Shown here: positions 13,301 to 23,790 of the stretch, in pieces
Position numbering within the stretch: the stretch's first letter is position 1
How the letters are laid out: every line of letters starts with the position of its first letter
Assembly: GCF_031877795.1 (NCBI RefSeq)
Contig: NC_133935.1
Location: forward strand, 81,745,748 to 81,809,747
Direction: 5' to 3'
Length of the DNA stretch: 64,000 nt
Source of the DNA: Strix aluco
Taxonomy: Eukaryota; Chordata; Aves; Strigiformes; Strigidae
Made by a program: the position numbers and the translations under genes
The notes under the pieces: model-generated
The model's database searches: none
Seen by the model: only the letters and a program-made list of their open reading frames with translations
Told to the model about the DNA's origin: nothing

Positions 13301-16300
13301 TGTCTCTGCAAAGTGGGGATTTGGAACAGCTACTGCTTAGGCAATTTTTCCCATCTGAACAGTCATACCAATTTATACCAGTATAACTGAGCTGAAATGG
13401 ACCCTCATGTAGGTCTCACTGGAAAAACTCTCTTAGACAAGTTTGGAATTAAACTTATTTTAGACATTTCTAAGGAGCTTTTCCAAGCTCACACATTGCT
13501 AAATGTAGCCTGCCAATATCACGAAGAGGACTGTAAGCCCTGTTTTATACATAGTGATTTGCTTAAGGCCCCACACGCAGATGATTCATACAAAAACAAC
13601 TATGGAGGAGTGAGGGGAGAGAACATCCTCAACTAGTCATCATATCATTCTGACATAACCTGGGGAAAGTTTGAACCCAAGAGGAAATGAGTAATTTGTC
13701 TTGATCTGTGGTGCTATAGGAAATAATAACAACGTGGAAACTCCTTTGCCCACAGAAGAGAACCTATAAGGACTATCACAAAAATAAGTTATCACTACTG
13801 AGTGCTTGGCAAATTCCCCATCCAGGTCATACTGATATTTCAGCTTGTCTCTGATCAGTCACAGACTCAGTAACTACAGCAGCCCTGAAAGAAAACAGCT
13901 CCAAATGTTACAGTGCACCTGCTTCATACCTCTCTTTGTGATCCTGCAGCTCCTTCTCCAGTTTTTCCCTCTTCTGCGTCTCATTTCTAAGGCAGCAGAG
14001 CAGCTGGCTCACAGTTAACTCCTCAGACTCCAAATTCTTCGATTCATCTGCAGGTTTGCTCCTGCTTCAAACAAAACCAGATGTAAATAACAACAGCTAC
14101 AACTTTACTACAGCACTCCCTTATCCCTAGTTCTGGGAGCCAGTCTGAGAGGCCACCATTTCACACAGTGTGGAAAACCAACATTCTGAGCTTGCTCCCA
14201 AGAACCAAGACCTGCCCACAAGCCACTAGTCACAGTCCCCATGCGTGCAAATGCAGTCCTTGCTTTGCGCAGTGTTCAGACAGCCCCCATCAAGCTGGGG
14301 GAACAATTTAGTACTTAAGCAAGGAAAACAAAAGTAGTCAAGACAATACAAACCCCAGTGCATTTATTCTAACCTACTCTGCAGCCCCTTCTGCAAAGTG
14401 CTGCTGTCTGTTCCCAAAGTAACATTTTTTTCCAAAGAAACATGCAACATTTCTTATCTCTGTCTCAGGACAGAGATCTGCCCCAGCAAAAGGAGGCATG
14501 TTCCACTAAAAATGGTCATCAGAAATTGCTTTCTTTTTCAGAAAAAAAATCTCTTCAGTATTTCACCTCCCTCATATTCTATAGCTCTTTTCAAAATTGC
14601 ATTATGCCACTGTAGAAGTGAACCAAATCAAATACAAAACTATCTAAAAAAATAACGTAAGTCAATTTCCCATTGATAAAATACTATATTCCATTCCCTC
14701 CATTTTTATGTCCATCTAGACAGAAAGTCAAAATCCCCTAACTATATGGTAGGATGTACAGTGTATATAACCTGCCTATCTCAGAAGCTCAGCTGTAAAA
14801 CAGCATACATTTAAAACTTTGCTTTTGTAGTTCAGAACAGAAAGGAAAGCACAGTCCTCTAGGTACTCCTGAGAGCTAGAAATCTTTGGTGAGCAAAATT
14901 CAATACCCCAAAGACAGGGTTCAGCCAGGATATTTTAAGTAAATAACTTTTATCAGGGGATTTTTACTGCACAGTTCTACTCTTACAGAAATAAACCTGT
15001 CCTGAGTGGATCACATTTCTCTGAACCTGTTAACAGCACCAGTCTAAAGTTTCAATGCTGGACAAAGACACGTGGTGACACAGAAAATATTTTAAGAGGT
15101 ACATATACTCCCTGTTCTCATAGATATGGCCCAGATACTCAACAAAAGGTAAGCAAGTCCCACACAGAATGTCTTCTCATAATCAGAGTGTTCTCACAAG
15201 GCACTGCTAACGACAGCCTGAATACCTGCAGCCCAGTCTGTGGTCACCAACTCTTTCAGTTTCATCTACGACCACAACTTTTTCTCCCTGCCTTGAATTT
15301 CTTAACTGCATGCTGAGGGACAAGTTTTCTATGTCATTACATTAAAACACCATTCTCCCTTGCAGTGATGTATGGAGTGACAGGGCTTTAAAGGAAAAAT
15401 CTGTATGTAGCGCACAGCTGTCCTGCTACACCCTTAGCATTTTCTATATCCTCTCCTTCCAAAACCAAAGGCCACAAAGTTAGTAAGAGAGTTCAGCCAC
15501 AACCATCTAGCTGCTAAACTGGGCAGTATCCAAAACGGAAAGTTTAATAGTATCAGCTGTCTATGTCCATGAGGAGTAAAGGTTCAGCTAGGGGCAAGAA
15601 AGTCCCTTGTGCCCTAGAGCTGATGTAAAGATCAAATTTTGAGAAGTAACCTAAACAGAATGCTGGTATCTTAAGCCTAGTAACCTGAAAAACTCAGGAC
15701 TACTCAGTAATCGCACTGCCTGTCTACCCCACCGTGATACAGTTTATACCAACTACACACAAACAGAACAGACAGGTTCAGATCTGAAAGACTACGAGAG
15801 CTCTGAATCTTACTAACATGATTATAATTGGGTAGAGAACACTCTATTAGATGGTCTCCAATGATTAGAAGGGAGGGAGTCCCTGCAGCCTCTATCTTTG
15901 TATTTTCTGTTTGGCCTCCCTTAAAAGCCTGAAAAGCTGGCAAGTCAGCATGTACATAAATGCTTGGCCAGCTGGCTAGAATATGCAATCCCTCTTATTA
16001 GCTAGTAAAAAAATGGAAGGAAAAATGTCAGAGAGCTGAGGGTCTTTCTGACATGCTAGGAAGGCAGAGTTACTGCAATGGAGGAACGCAAGGCCACAGA
16101 AAACCAGGATTTTCTAGTGCATTCCTCATAAAAAAAAGTTCCCTTGCATTGAAAACAAAACACATTGCAGAAGTCTGAATCATACACATCACACAAGAAC
16201 CTACGTACATGTAGACAGCAACGTTACTGGTCATTTTACCACTATTCTCTTGATGTTCCTCTGCAGTTCTATTTATTTCTCTTTCCTAGGAAAGAAAAAA

Positions 16301-19300
16301 CACTATCAGCTTGGTATTTGGACTAAGCAGGACACAGTTTTATTTACTTGAGTTAAGGAAGAAAGAAAACCAGGGGAAACTACAATCATGGCAATATAAA
16401 TAAATAAAACTCTTACAGATTTGTTTCATGTTTGGAAATTCTTAACTTGAATACTTCACGTGCCTTTCCCTGTATCTCGTCCGGACTGATCAGAGAAGAG
16501 GAACATGAATGAGATTTGGCCTTCTCCTTTTATCAGCAACTTCCATGGCCACTCTCCCCTATAAAGATGACTGGGCACCACACAGCAACAGCCAGCATCA
16601 CTGCAGGTGACTTTAAATATAAGCCTAAAACCCACTTTCCTGCCTCCTGAAAGAACAACTCTTCTTTTCCACTACAAAACTCACACACTCACTCTTTTAT
16701 CTTTGTAGCCCAAAGGAGGATCTTTGCAGCAAAAAAAGGAGAATGCATCCTTGAAGGTTTTCTGCAGTCTGAAGTTTTCTTCAACAACTCCAAACAAGTT
16801 TTAATTAAATTATCTTAATTTCTTGTTGCACTTGGACTTTCCAGAGAGGGATCTGCTATTACGGGGATAGCAGAGATCCACATTTTCACATTTCGCCTGT
16901 GAAAATTTTTCAGATACAAGAACAGTAGAAAAAGTAGATTTTTGTGCCTCTGGGGAACACTTTGCACTTAGTTTTGTTTGTCTGCATCTCTGTCAGTAGA
17001 AAGTGAGCCCCATTCTCAAAAGAAAATGCCCCCCTCTATGCATAGGTGTTGCCCCTTAACTGATGTTGCCCCCTCATAGTACTGATGTTCCCAGGAATTC
17101 CAACTAAGATAAGACACTTAACATCTTTAATTAGTTTGAAATAACCTGCTGGACTGTGTTGGTTATTCCAGAGAATATTTTTAGTGCGATGGAGGAGGTT
17201 ACCTATGAAATTAATTTACTTTGAGCATGAAAGTAGAAGTACAAAAATAAATTCCAAGTCCTTTACCACTACATCTTGTAACACACAAGTGCTCTGTGTC
17301 AGGTAATCTAAGAGACCATAGAATCACAGAATCTTTTAGGTTGGAAAAGACCGTTAAGATCATTGAGTCCAACCATGCAGCTCTTCTCCCAAATCCACTG
17401 TGAGTGTATCTTGTGTTACTGCTGTGGCTAGCAGTTTGCTGTTCCCTCTCAAAAGAGGCATAAAGACTTTTCACTGACATGGGTATAGATTCACCCTTTC
17501 TACTAAAGGAAGACAGGGTTCTAAATACCTCACTGTAGAATGTCATCAAGTAAACATTGTCACTGTGATTACACTCAGACCCAACTTACTCATCATTTAG
17601 TCTGGTACAAGAAGAAAATTCAGTTTGCAAAAAAAGGGAAGAACAAGCTGGAACCAAAGTTTCTGGCCACAGGTCACTGTGTTCTTTTTATCCCCTTCAC
17701 TTACGTTCATCCCAATCTCCACAAAGGAATCCTCTGCTGAGATGTTCAGCTTGACCTGAAGTTCTGAAATGATGGCTAGCAGATCTACCTTCTCAGCCTG
17801 GAGCCGCTGCAGCTGGGATTTCAGCTGCCTCGCTTCCTTCTCGGGAGTCATGCAGCCCTCCTGGGATAAACAAACCCTGCGTTAGCTGACCAAAAGGAAA
17901 CGCCAGCCAAGGAGCACAGAGCCTGAATGTAACAACGGTGTCCCACATCCCTTCTTCTCTGTTTAGGTTTGCCTGGAAAAACCCAACGTACAGATCTCTG
18001 AACAATGCTTTGGCGCACTCGACAGCAAGAAATCTAAACTGTGAAACCTAGTTAATCAGACGATGAGCATCATGCTTCTGGAAAACACGAGCCTGGTTCT
18101 CTGAATGCGCAGCTAATTAGGATGTAAATCTGCCTGAATTTATGCCTCTCACTACCACATAGGGTCTCAGCCAACCTACAGAATTATTGTATTTTTTCAC
18201 CCATGTCTCTATTCCTCTTTTCCCAAATATACCCAAGATTCTAGGGAAAAAAGACCAGGGGGCAGAGAGCTTTTCCATACACTCCACTTTCAGCCTTTCC
18301 CCACCAGACAACTTCTCTGTAGCCCATTTCCATGTATAAATCTCTCCCTGTATCCCTGACCTTCACACAAAGTCCTATACCCCTTCCACAAAGCCTCTGT
18401 CCCTCAGAGTTTCACCCCAAACTTAATGTCTCCTTCCAGCGATGAGAGTCTCCTCCACCTTCTGCCTCTTCCCTTTCCCCAGGATCCTCAAAACCCTCTC
18501 TTAAGCCTCTACATAACCAGGAAGTCTCATTCTTTTTCTCTCCTTTAAATGCCTCTCCCCATTATGAAACCTCCCCTGTGAGTTTGTTTCTTACTGATTT
18601 TGTAATCTGAGCCTTCCACCTCCTGGTAATGCCTTTATTACACCACATACCACCAAAGTAAATTCTGGACAATTCCTGGAGTTTGAATTACATTCTAATC
18701 TATCATTCATGCCACATCTCCAAACTCTTGCTATGCTGACAGTGTCTCTCATCCCGCAGTACCACCCTGCCCACCTGACTTACTGCTGTCTCTGATTTTG
18801 TGCTTATGCTGTAAGAGGATGCAATCAGAGTCAGCCCCTGTGAAGTGAGAGCTTTACAGCAACCTGTGCTAACAGAGGTATGGTTTTGAGATGAAACCCT
18901 CTTATGAATGCTGGTTTATCACTAAGGGAGGCAACACAATATACCTGTGATTTACTTTCAGTGAAACAGAGATGTCACTTAATGGTAGGAATAGACTACA
19001 GACTATCTCAGTTAATAGTAAAACACAGAGGTGAGAGAAATTACACTAATTTTAAATTAGTTTTTCTGTTCGAGAAAACTTTTCATGATCTTTCTAAACA
19101 ATAAAATAAAGAAAAAAAATGAAGTAGAACTAAGGCATTCAAGAGAGAAAGCAATTTTGGCTTAAATGACACTGTCAGCCTGAAAAATGTAATCAGAAAT
19201 GAAAATGTTGCTGTTTAGAGTTACCGCTGGCTGATAAAACTGCAAAGAATCCCAGAAGAATCAGGCTTACTCTATGAAGTTCTTGGAATGAGATAAGAGA

Positions 19301-22300
19301 GATGTATTTTTACTTTTCTGTATGTTGGATTACTCAAGCACTTTGGATCACTCAGTTAATAACATACTTTAATATTCAAAGTACAAGAAATTCTAGTATA
19401 GGTAGAGGCAGAATAAATCCTCTACTTCCCCTTAAAAACTATTCCAGATTTATGAAATTCTGAGTTTCCATGACAATCCCGAAACACAACTTTTAGCCTG
19501 TAAAGACTGTGTAAGTAATACTTACACAATAACACTATTTCTACATGACTTTCTTCCCCTTTGTAACTTCTGAACTCACTGGCCAATTTTGATTTACAAG
19601 CTCAAAAATTTCTTAGAGTTCCATAAAGCAGGCATTCAGGAGAGGAAAGGTGAGTTTGCTAGTGTCTCTCTTGAGAAAAAGGCTAATACACACATCCTTC
19701 ATCAGGCAACAGAGAATCCACATGGGGGCCAGAGGTACCGGATACCAGGATGCATCAGTTTGGCTCTGCATGAAACTTCTCATTAAACACCTTTTCACAT
19801 GACCACATGGGACACAAAGCAGGTTTTGTTTTAATAGGCTTTGTCCATAGATGTCTTCAGTACTACCTGCAGAATGTTGCCTGGCTACTAAGCAATCACC
19901 TGCAACGTTAGAAATGACGTTACAGAGCCAAAGGTAGGACAGAGGGAGGAAACTCAGTCAGCCTCAAACGGGGCTGCAGAAGTACAGATCTAATCTGACC
20001 TCAGTAAAAGAGTTTTCATGAGAGAAGAATGATATAATAAAAATAGATGGCAGGTCTTTTTTTTTTTTTTCTTACATATCAACTTCTCCCTGGAAACACA
20101 AATAAGAAAGCAATTAAACGATCATGAGAGATAATCTAACAAGCAAAGGGAAGGATAAAGTCAAGAGATACCCAGCAGTAAACAAAATAAAGAATGAAAA
20201 GTTAGCAAGAAATGTTAATTTCTTATATCTTATGTCAAGAATGTTAATTATTGTTAATTAAATGTTAATTAAAATGTAAATTATCTCAGCTGTGGCACAA
20301 TTACTACACTCTGAGAAAACTCACTTGATAAAATAAGTCAGTCCAAGACCTGTTGTTAGAGCATAAGGATAAAAATGGAGATGTTAACAAATCTCCAAAT
20401 GTGCTGAAGGGACATGAATACTCCAGACTTCAATTTAAAAAAATCATGTAAATCCAACCAATTCCTTATTTACCATTTCAGCTCCTTCTTTGCTTTCCTT
20501 TAAGCTCTGAAGTTGTTGCTGTAGCTGTTCGTTTTCAATGCACTTGGCTAGCAAGCACTCCTTAGCCTCCTTAAACTTTAACTCATAAAATTCTCTTTCT
20601 TCTTTCTGCTTCTCTCGCCAGATGGAAAGTTCCTCATATCGGTCCTTCATAGCTTGGTTATGCAACTTCATGGCTTCTAAATGACAGCCAGAGACAAGAC
20701 ATTGATTCACGTTAATAGTCTGTCAATGAAACAGCAGATTTCCACTACACTGAGCTCAACATTCTTCAGTATCAAATGGGTTAGCAATAACTGGGTATGA
20801 AATGTGAACCTACTTCTTGTGTACCTTAAATACCAAACCAGAACTAAACTTATTATAGTCCATTAGCTCTGTAATAAATAGTGTTAAATCTGCTGCTGAA
20901 ATCACATGCCCACACTCTCTCACTTCTTGACTTATTCCTAAACCAAGAACTATAAGCAAGGTACTTGGTATCTTGCTGCATGTGCTATTTACATGATCAA
21001 CCCAAATAAACTACTGAATTGAGATTCTGAAACTATTGAGACTTGGTAGGGAAAACAGACATCCTAGACTGGTAAATTACTGCATGAAAACAGATGCTAT
21101 CAAATCAAATGCCTCAAATATGCCCAGCAATGCTCTACTTGAATATTTGGTTGAGATTTGATTGAAAGCAGTGAAAAAATATACCCAACAAATTACAGCA
21201 AAGTCAGTTCCTCCTGGCTGGGAAGCCATGTGTATGTAGCAAAGTCAGTATGTAACAACATCAGTCTCACTACTGAAATGCTTACAAGATTTTTAGGAAG
21301 AGTCAGTGAAAGTATTTCAGACTTGATTTTTTTAAAGCAACAAACTCAAAGCCAGTTGTTTGAAAATCTTTTATATGTTGTATTTTCCAGTAACTTCCAC
21401 TATGTCCTGATGTCATATTATAAACTGCCAACAAATCCTTCAGGCTATGTAAATAAATGCAGCTCTGGAGAATGATTCTGCAAGGTATGAGTTACAGCAG
21501 CTGTAAATATGGTCCCAAAACATTATCTTATGATATAGGGCCTTTTAGCAAAATACCAGAGGTACTTCTAGAAACAACTTTCCTGCCAGACACCCATGAG
21601 ACTCCAAAGCCGAGAACTTGGACCATGTCCAAAAATGATTCAGGCAGAATTTATACACTAGTGTAAAACCACAGCACACAGGATATGCGACTTTATGCTC
21701 TGCTGCCATATAAACAGTGAGGTACCTCTGTCTTTTACACAGAAAATTCCTGATCCCTTGGATTTTGCTCAATCCATTAAAAAAAAAAAATTAATATCTG
21801 ACACCTAAACTCCTGGGATCCAAACTCAAATCTATCTCGCCTGAAAGACTCGAATCATTAGGCATTTTCAGGGAAAACTATCGGTTTCTCTCCTCTTCTG
21901 CCATGGCCACCACTTCCTTTTGAAGTACAGAAGGTGCTGCCACATCTAACCATTCATAGTCATCACTACATACAATGCAGGACAGCCTGCTCCAATTCCC
22001 CTCTCTGCCCGAGAGGATGCAGCTCCTTTCAGGCAGCATCCTAACCCAAACTGTTCTGGGCACTGTGCAATAATACCCACTCCCCTGATGCAGCTATGGA
22101 AAAACGTTAGACTGCCCAACAGTCCTAAAATACAAACCAAAAAAGCTTTTAGAGGTTGATGAGCAAAGAGAATATCATAGCAAGAGATTTTTCATCTCAC
22201 CTCCTAAAACACACAGTGCTATACTGCTTATATGCATAATTCTAAAGCAAGTAAGTCACCCATACATTGGGCTCTTCTCCCCTCATCTTCCATACCGACT

Positions 22301-22654
22301 CAATTTGATGTGTCCTGTCAAACTGGCCTCGCCACTTGCAGAGTATCTTATACAACAAACGCTACCCAGGTATAAAATGTTATCCAGCAAGGGCAAATGA
22401 GCACAGAATTCATACTCATAGGACAAAAAACGTCAGAGAAGAGAATCAGGGCTTCTGCATTTCAAGACCAGTTCAGATGCACATTCACCTTTTAACTCAT
22501 TGTTCTCAGTGATTAGTTCTTTCATCTGTTGTACCATCTCTTCTGGGGTGTAGGTACTAAGGGTAGGGGCTGCCATGTTGTCTGTTCTGTTTTCCATTTT
22601 ACTCCTGGGATGCTCTCCATTTTCAGCAGGACAGCTCTTCAACTTGCTGGACAT
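4228..22654 (-). CDS. OPTN: Optineurin, complete coding region in 13 exons
   Basis: Optineurin is a cytosolic autophagy receptor and NEMO-related adaptor that links ubiquitinated cargo to LC3/GABARAP, TBK1, RAB8, huntingtin and myosin VI. Thirteen exons were joined by hand: 22654-22489, 20676-20474, 17860-17705, 16285-16209, 14064-13930, 12818-12734, 9308-9193, 8513-8364, 7333-7240, 6564-6406, 5726-5596, 4669-4590 and 4349-4228. Every junction has AG/GT ends and preserves phase, giving 1674 nt, or 557 residues plus stop; human is 577. Visible parts are an N-terminal coiled coil (about 38-165) with [10 protein letters not shown] heptads, the LIR FVEI at 169-172 after Ser168, a long central coiled coil (about 230-480), the UBAN core DFHAER at 454-459, and a zinc finger with Cys535, Cys538, His551 and Cys555. 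The start ATG at 22654 matches the family N terminus. Thirteen coding exons is also the human number. No frameshift or missing key residue was seen. Confidence 0.97.
4590..4669 (-). CDS. OPTN: OPTN coding exon 12
   Basis: This exon codes residues 491-517 and reads [20 protein letters not shown] followed by PRLVQRG. It joins the UBAN exon directly through a split Arg codon, matching the human GRQSLMEMQSRHGAR junction. The acceptor is TTCTCTGCAG|AAA and the donor AAAGAG|GTACTG. Confidence 0.96.
5226..5293 (-). other. Candidate OPTN cassette exon (unconfirmed)
   Basis: Within the intron between the UBAN exon and the next coding exon lies a 68-nt segment with a TTTTAG acceptor and a strong GTAAGTGAG donor. 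It is open in the incoming phase. The conserved transcript skips it, because the flanking exons join perfectly without it. Inclusion would shift the downstream frame, yet that frame stays open through both remaining exons. Nothing in the sequence proves use. Confidence 0.3.
5596..5726 (-). CDS. OPTN: OPTN coding exon 11 (UBAN motif)
   Basis: This exon codes residues 448-490 plus two bases, starting [17 protein letters not shown] and ending in [18 protein letters not shown] (454-459) is the UBAN signature. Asp454 and Glu458 align with human Asp474 and Glu478, needed for ubiquitin binding. Ser453 aligns with the human TBK1 site Ser473. The acceptor is CTGATCAG|ATG and the donor GGCCG|GTGAGA. 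Confidence 0.97.
5925..6062 (+). mobile_element. MIR-like SINE remnant
   Basis: ACAGAGGCAGAAACGAGGC, then GGGGACTTGACCGATGACAC and GGCACAGACAGTGGAACCGG follow the order of the MIR consensus (ACAGATGAGGAAACTGAGGC, GACTTGCCCAAGGTCACAC, AGTGGCAGAGCCGGG). It is an ancient SINE in an OPTN intron, heavily decayed. Confidence 0.6.
6406..6564 (-). CDS. OPTN: OPTN coding exon 10 (start of ubiquitin-binding coiled coil)
   Basis: This exon codes residues 395-447, with [20 protein letters not shown] and [15 protein letters not shown]. In mammals this part leads into the CC2-LZ/UBAN dimer that binds linear and K63-linked ubiquitin. The acceptor is CCTTGCAG|CTG, the donor CAG|GTATTG, and both ends are phase 0. 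Confidence 0.96.
7240..7333 (-). CDS. OPTN: OPTN coding exon 9
   Basis: This exon codes residues 363-394 and reads [20 protein letters not shown], then [11 protein letters not shown]. It is too short for a simple open-frame scan but aligns with the human block around LQMTHNKLLQEHNNALK. The acceptor is GTCATAG|GGC and the donor GAG|GTAAAC. Confidence 0.93.
8364..8513 (-). CDS. OPTN: OPTN coding exon 8
   Basis: This exon codes residues 313-363, with [20 protein letters not shown] and [12 protein letters not shown] as the recognisable coiled-coil blocks. The acceptor is TTCTGTTAG|GTG and the donor AA|GTGAGT. The phase matches both neighbours. Confidence 0.95.
9193..9308 (-). CDS. OPTN: OPTN coding exon 7
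   Basis: This exon codes residues 275-312 plus two bases, reading [20 protein letters not shown] and then [15 protein letters not shown]. The match to the mammalian protein is close. The acceptor CTAAAAG|GTT is immediately preceded by a run of 18 T on the coding strand, an unusually pure polypyrimidine tract. The donor is AA|GTAAGG. Confidence 0.95.
9316..9333. repeat. 18-nt A/T homopolymer beside an OPTN splice acceptor
   Basis: The plus strand has 18 consecutive A. Read on the OPTN strand it is 18 T followed by CTAAAAG and then the exon, so the homopolymer is the polypyrimidine tract of that acceptor. Confidence 0.9.
12734..12818 (-). CDS. OPTN: OPTN coding exon 6 (acidic segment)
   Basis: This exon codes residues 246-274, ending in the acidic [16 protein letters not shown]. 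It aligns with the human ETQTEGSTEKEN region. The acceptor is TTTTCCAG|ACT and the donor GCT|GTAAGT is a full consensus. Confidence 0.94.
13500..13585 (+). mobile_element. Possible MIR/CORE-SINE scrap
   Basis: CCTGTTTTATACATAGTGATT and TTGCTTAAGGCCCCACACGC resemble the MIR segment ACAGATG...GTGACTTGCCCAAGGTCACAC. The match is short and weak. Confidence 0.35.
13930..14064 (-). CDS. OPTN: OPTN coding exon 5
   Basis: This exon codes residues 201-246, including the strongly conserved [18 protein letters not shown] block and [11 protein letters not shown]. The acceptor TTTGAAG|CAGG is the only choice nearby that keeps frame. The donor is AGAG|GTATGA. Confidence 0.94.
16209..16285 (-). CDS. OPTN: OPTN coding exon 4 (poorly conserved linker)
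   Basis: This short exon codes residues 176-200 plus two bases of codon 201, beginning [12 protein letters not shown]. The acceptor is TTTCCTAG|GAA and the donor AT|GTACGT. A nearby alternative donor (GTAGGT, 6 nt downstream) would put the next exon out of frame with an early stop, so the upstream one was chosen. The linker is shorter than in human, which accounts for much of the length difference between the two proteins. Confidence 0.88.
17318..17385 (-). mobile_element. CR1 LINE 3'-end scrap
   Basis: About 65 bases of CR1 3' end in reverse orientation, recognised by ATAGAATCACAGAATC, TAGGTTGGAAAAGACC and GAGTCCAACCA. It lies in the third OPTN intron, close to but not touching the LIR exon. 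Confidence 0.88.
17705..17860 (-). CDS. OPTN: OPTN coding exon 3 (coiled-coil end and LIR motif)
   Basis: This exon codes residues 124-175 and carries [15 protein letters not shown] followed by [15 protein letters not shown] (169-172) is the LC3-interacting core. Ser168 just before it aligns with human Ser177, the TBK1 phosphosite that strengthens LC3 binding. The acceptor is TATCCCAG|GAG. The donor GTAAGT is consensus although the exon ends in AAC rather than CAG. Confidence 0.95.
20057..20070. repeat. Poly-T run, 14 nt
   Basis: A simple homopolymer in the second OPTN intron. No function is visible. Confidence 0.85.
20211..20281. repeat. AT-rich degenerate tandem repeat (ATGTTAATTA-like)
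   Basis: GTTAATT recurs at least four times within about 70 bases, with spacing near 10-16 bases, in the second OPTN intron. It looks like a decayed microsatellite or minisatellite. The motif also resembles homeodomain or HNF1 half sites, but the repeat structure is the simpler explanation. Confidence 0.6.
20474..20676 (-). CDS. OPTN: OPTN coding exon 2 (N-terminal coiled coil)
   Basis: This exon codes residues 56-123, including [19 protein letters not shown] and the [10 protein letters not shown] and [10 protein letters not shown] heptads. The acceptor is CATTTAG|AAGCC and the donor is GAAATG|GTAAAT, leaving phase 0. The region corresponds to the NEMO-like coiled coil that binds TBK1 in mammals. 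The residue aligning with human Met98, the site of the M98K variant, is Leu here. Confidence 0.95.
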
Positions 22655-22671
22655 CTCTGAAGCATCTACTA
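22489..22671 (-). CDS. OPTN: OPTN first coding exon (start codon and 17-nt leader)
   Basis: This exon codes residues 1-55 plus the first base of codon 56, with the ATG at 22654-22652. The protein begins [15 protein letters not shown] and reaches the conserved [18 protein letters not shown] stretch. The donor is AAAAG|GTGAAT. The acceptor is placed at 22672/22671, after a TTTTCTCTTTGC pyrimidine run and CCTAG; this is an inference, and an alternative AG lies a few bases nearer the ATG. Glu50 of human optineurin, changed in the glaucoma allele E50K, aligns with Glu50 here without a gap. Confidence 0.92.
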
Positions 22672-22979
22672 CTAGGTTTGCAAAGAGAAAACTCTTCAAT
22701 TTCTTGCCCAATAAATGTTTATAAAGAAAACATAATCATACCTTCATTCTATTATGGCAAGCAAGCCACACATCTTGTCATAACACACTGGCACCTTCCA
22801 ATCCCTCTGACCCCGCTACACAGAGTCTCCACATCCGATTAACCCCTCCCAGGCCGGCATGAATAAGCAACTCATCCCCGAGACGTCTCTCGGGCTAACC
22901 AACCCTTCCTCGGGAGCCCCTTCCTCTGGGAAGGAGACAAGAAGCACCCCTGTGTTACCCCCTCTCTCCCTCACGAGCC

Positions 22980-23790
22980 CTGGCGTGCGCAGCCCGACAG
23001 GATTTGGGGGGAGCTCCTGAGGGGAGCTGGCTCCCGCGCCCGCCCGGCCCTGACGGGGCCTGCGGCGCCACCGCCTCCCGCCGCTCCGCTCGGCCTCAGC
23101 GCGCCCCGACGCTGCGTTTCACTCCAAGATGCCATTTCCGCTGACTTTTAACTTTCATTTTCGCTTTCTTGTCCCCTTTTTTCCTTCTCCACCGCACACC
23201 CGGCACCCCGCCGCGGTACCGGGGAAGGCTCAGGCCCCCGCCCCTGCCCAGTCACAGCCGCCCCGTCCCGCTGCAGCCCCCCACCCCCCCAGCCCCGGGG
23301 ACGGCCTCCGGGAGCCGCAGACCGGCGTTTCCCCGCTTGCCCTTCTCCGGCGCGGCCCGCCCTCCCCGCAGGCCCACCCCGGATCCGCCGAGTCACCGGG
23401 CGAGCCCGCCCACGGCGACCGTGAGGGAAACCGCCCGCCGTCCCCCCGCGCCGGGCTCGCCTCAGGGGCAGCCCCCGCCGTCCGCCGCCGAGCGCCTCCC
23501 CGCTCACCCCCACCTCACGGCGCGCCCATGGCGGCGGCGGCCCGGCTCAGCTGACTGGCCCGTCCCCGCCTCCTCCTTCTCCTCGGGGACTTTCCGAGCT
23601 CCGCGCTTCCCGCCCACCGCCCAGTCCGGCAGCGGGGCCAGGCCACGGGCCTCCCTCCGCCTGCCAGGCCCAGCGCCCTCGCCCTTCCCTCACGACCGTC
23701 TCGGTTCCCGCCCGGAGGAGCCCAGCGCCTGCCAGCTGAGCGGGAACGAGCAAAATCCCCTAAGGAGAAGCAAGGTCGCTAGTCGTTAGG
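22980..23790 (-). promoter_or_regulatory. OPTN: CpG island, OPTN promoter and leader exon
   Basis: Around 800 bases of very GC- and CpG-rich DNA sit immediately upstream of the first OPTN coding exon, in sharp contrast with the AT-rich flanks. This is the usual TATA-less promoter type of a broadly expressed vertebrate gene. Transcription of OPTN on the minus strand is inferred to start inside it, probably above 23530. Long open frames within the island on both strands reflect GC content and not genes. Confidence 0.8.
23508..23529 (-). promoter_or_regulatory. Short uORF and splice donor in probable OPTN leader exon
   Basis: On the minus strand GCCGCCATGG, a near-perfect Kozak context, opens a four-codon frame (Met-Gly-Ala-Pro, stop) at 23529-23515. 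Two possible donors follow: GAG|GTGGGG with the exon ending at 23514, or GGG|GTGAGC ending at 23508. Joined to the acceptor at 22671 this would make a non-coding first exon. No transcript data support it yet. Confidence 0.4.

Noticed and set aside
23129-23789. Long open frames on both strands of the OPTN CpG island
   Set aside because: High GC content removes stop codons. The products are Pro/Arg/Ala-rich with no domain, and the region is best explained as promoter.
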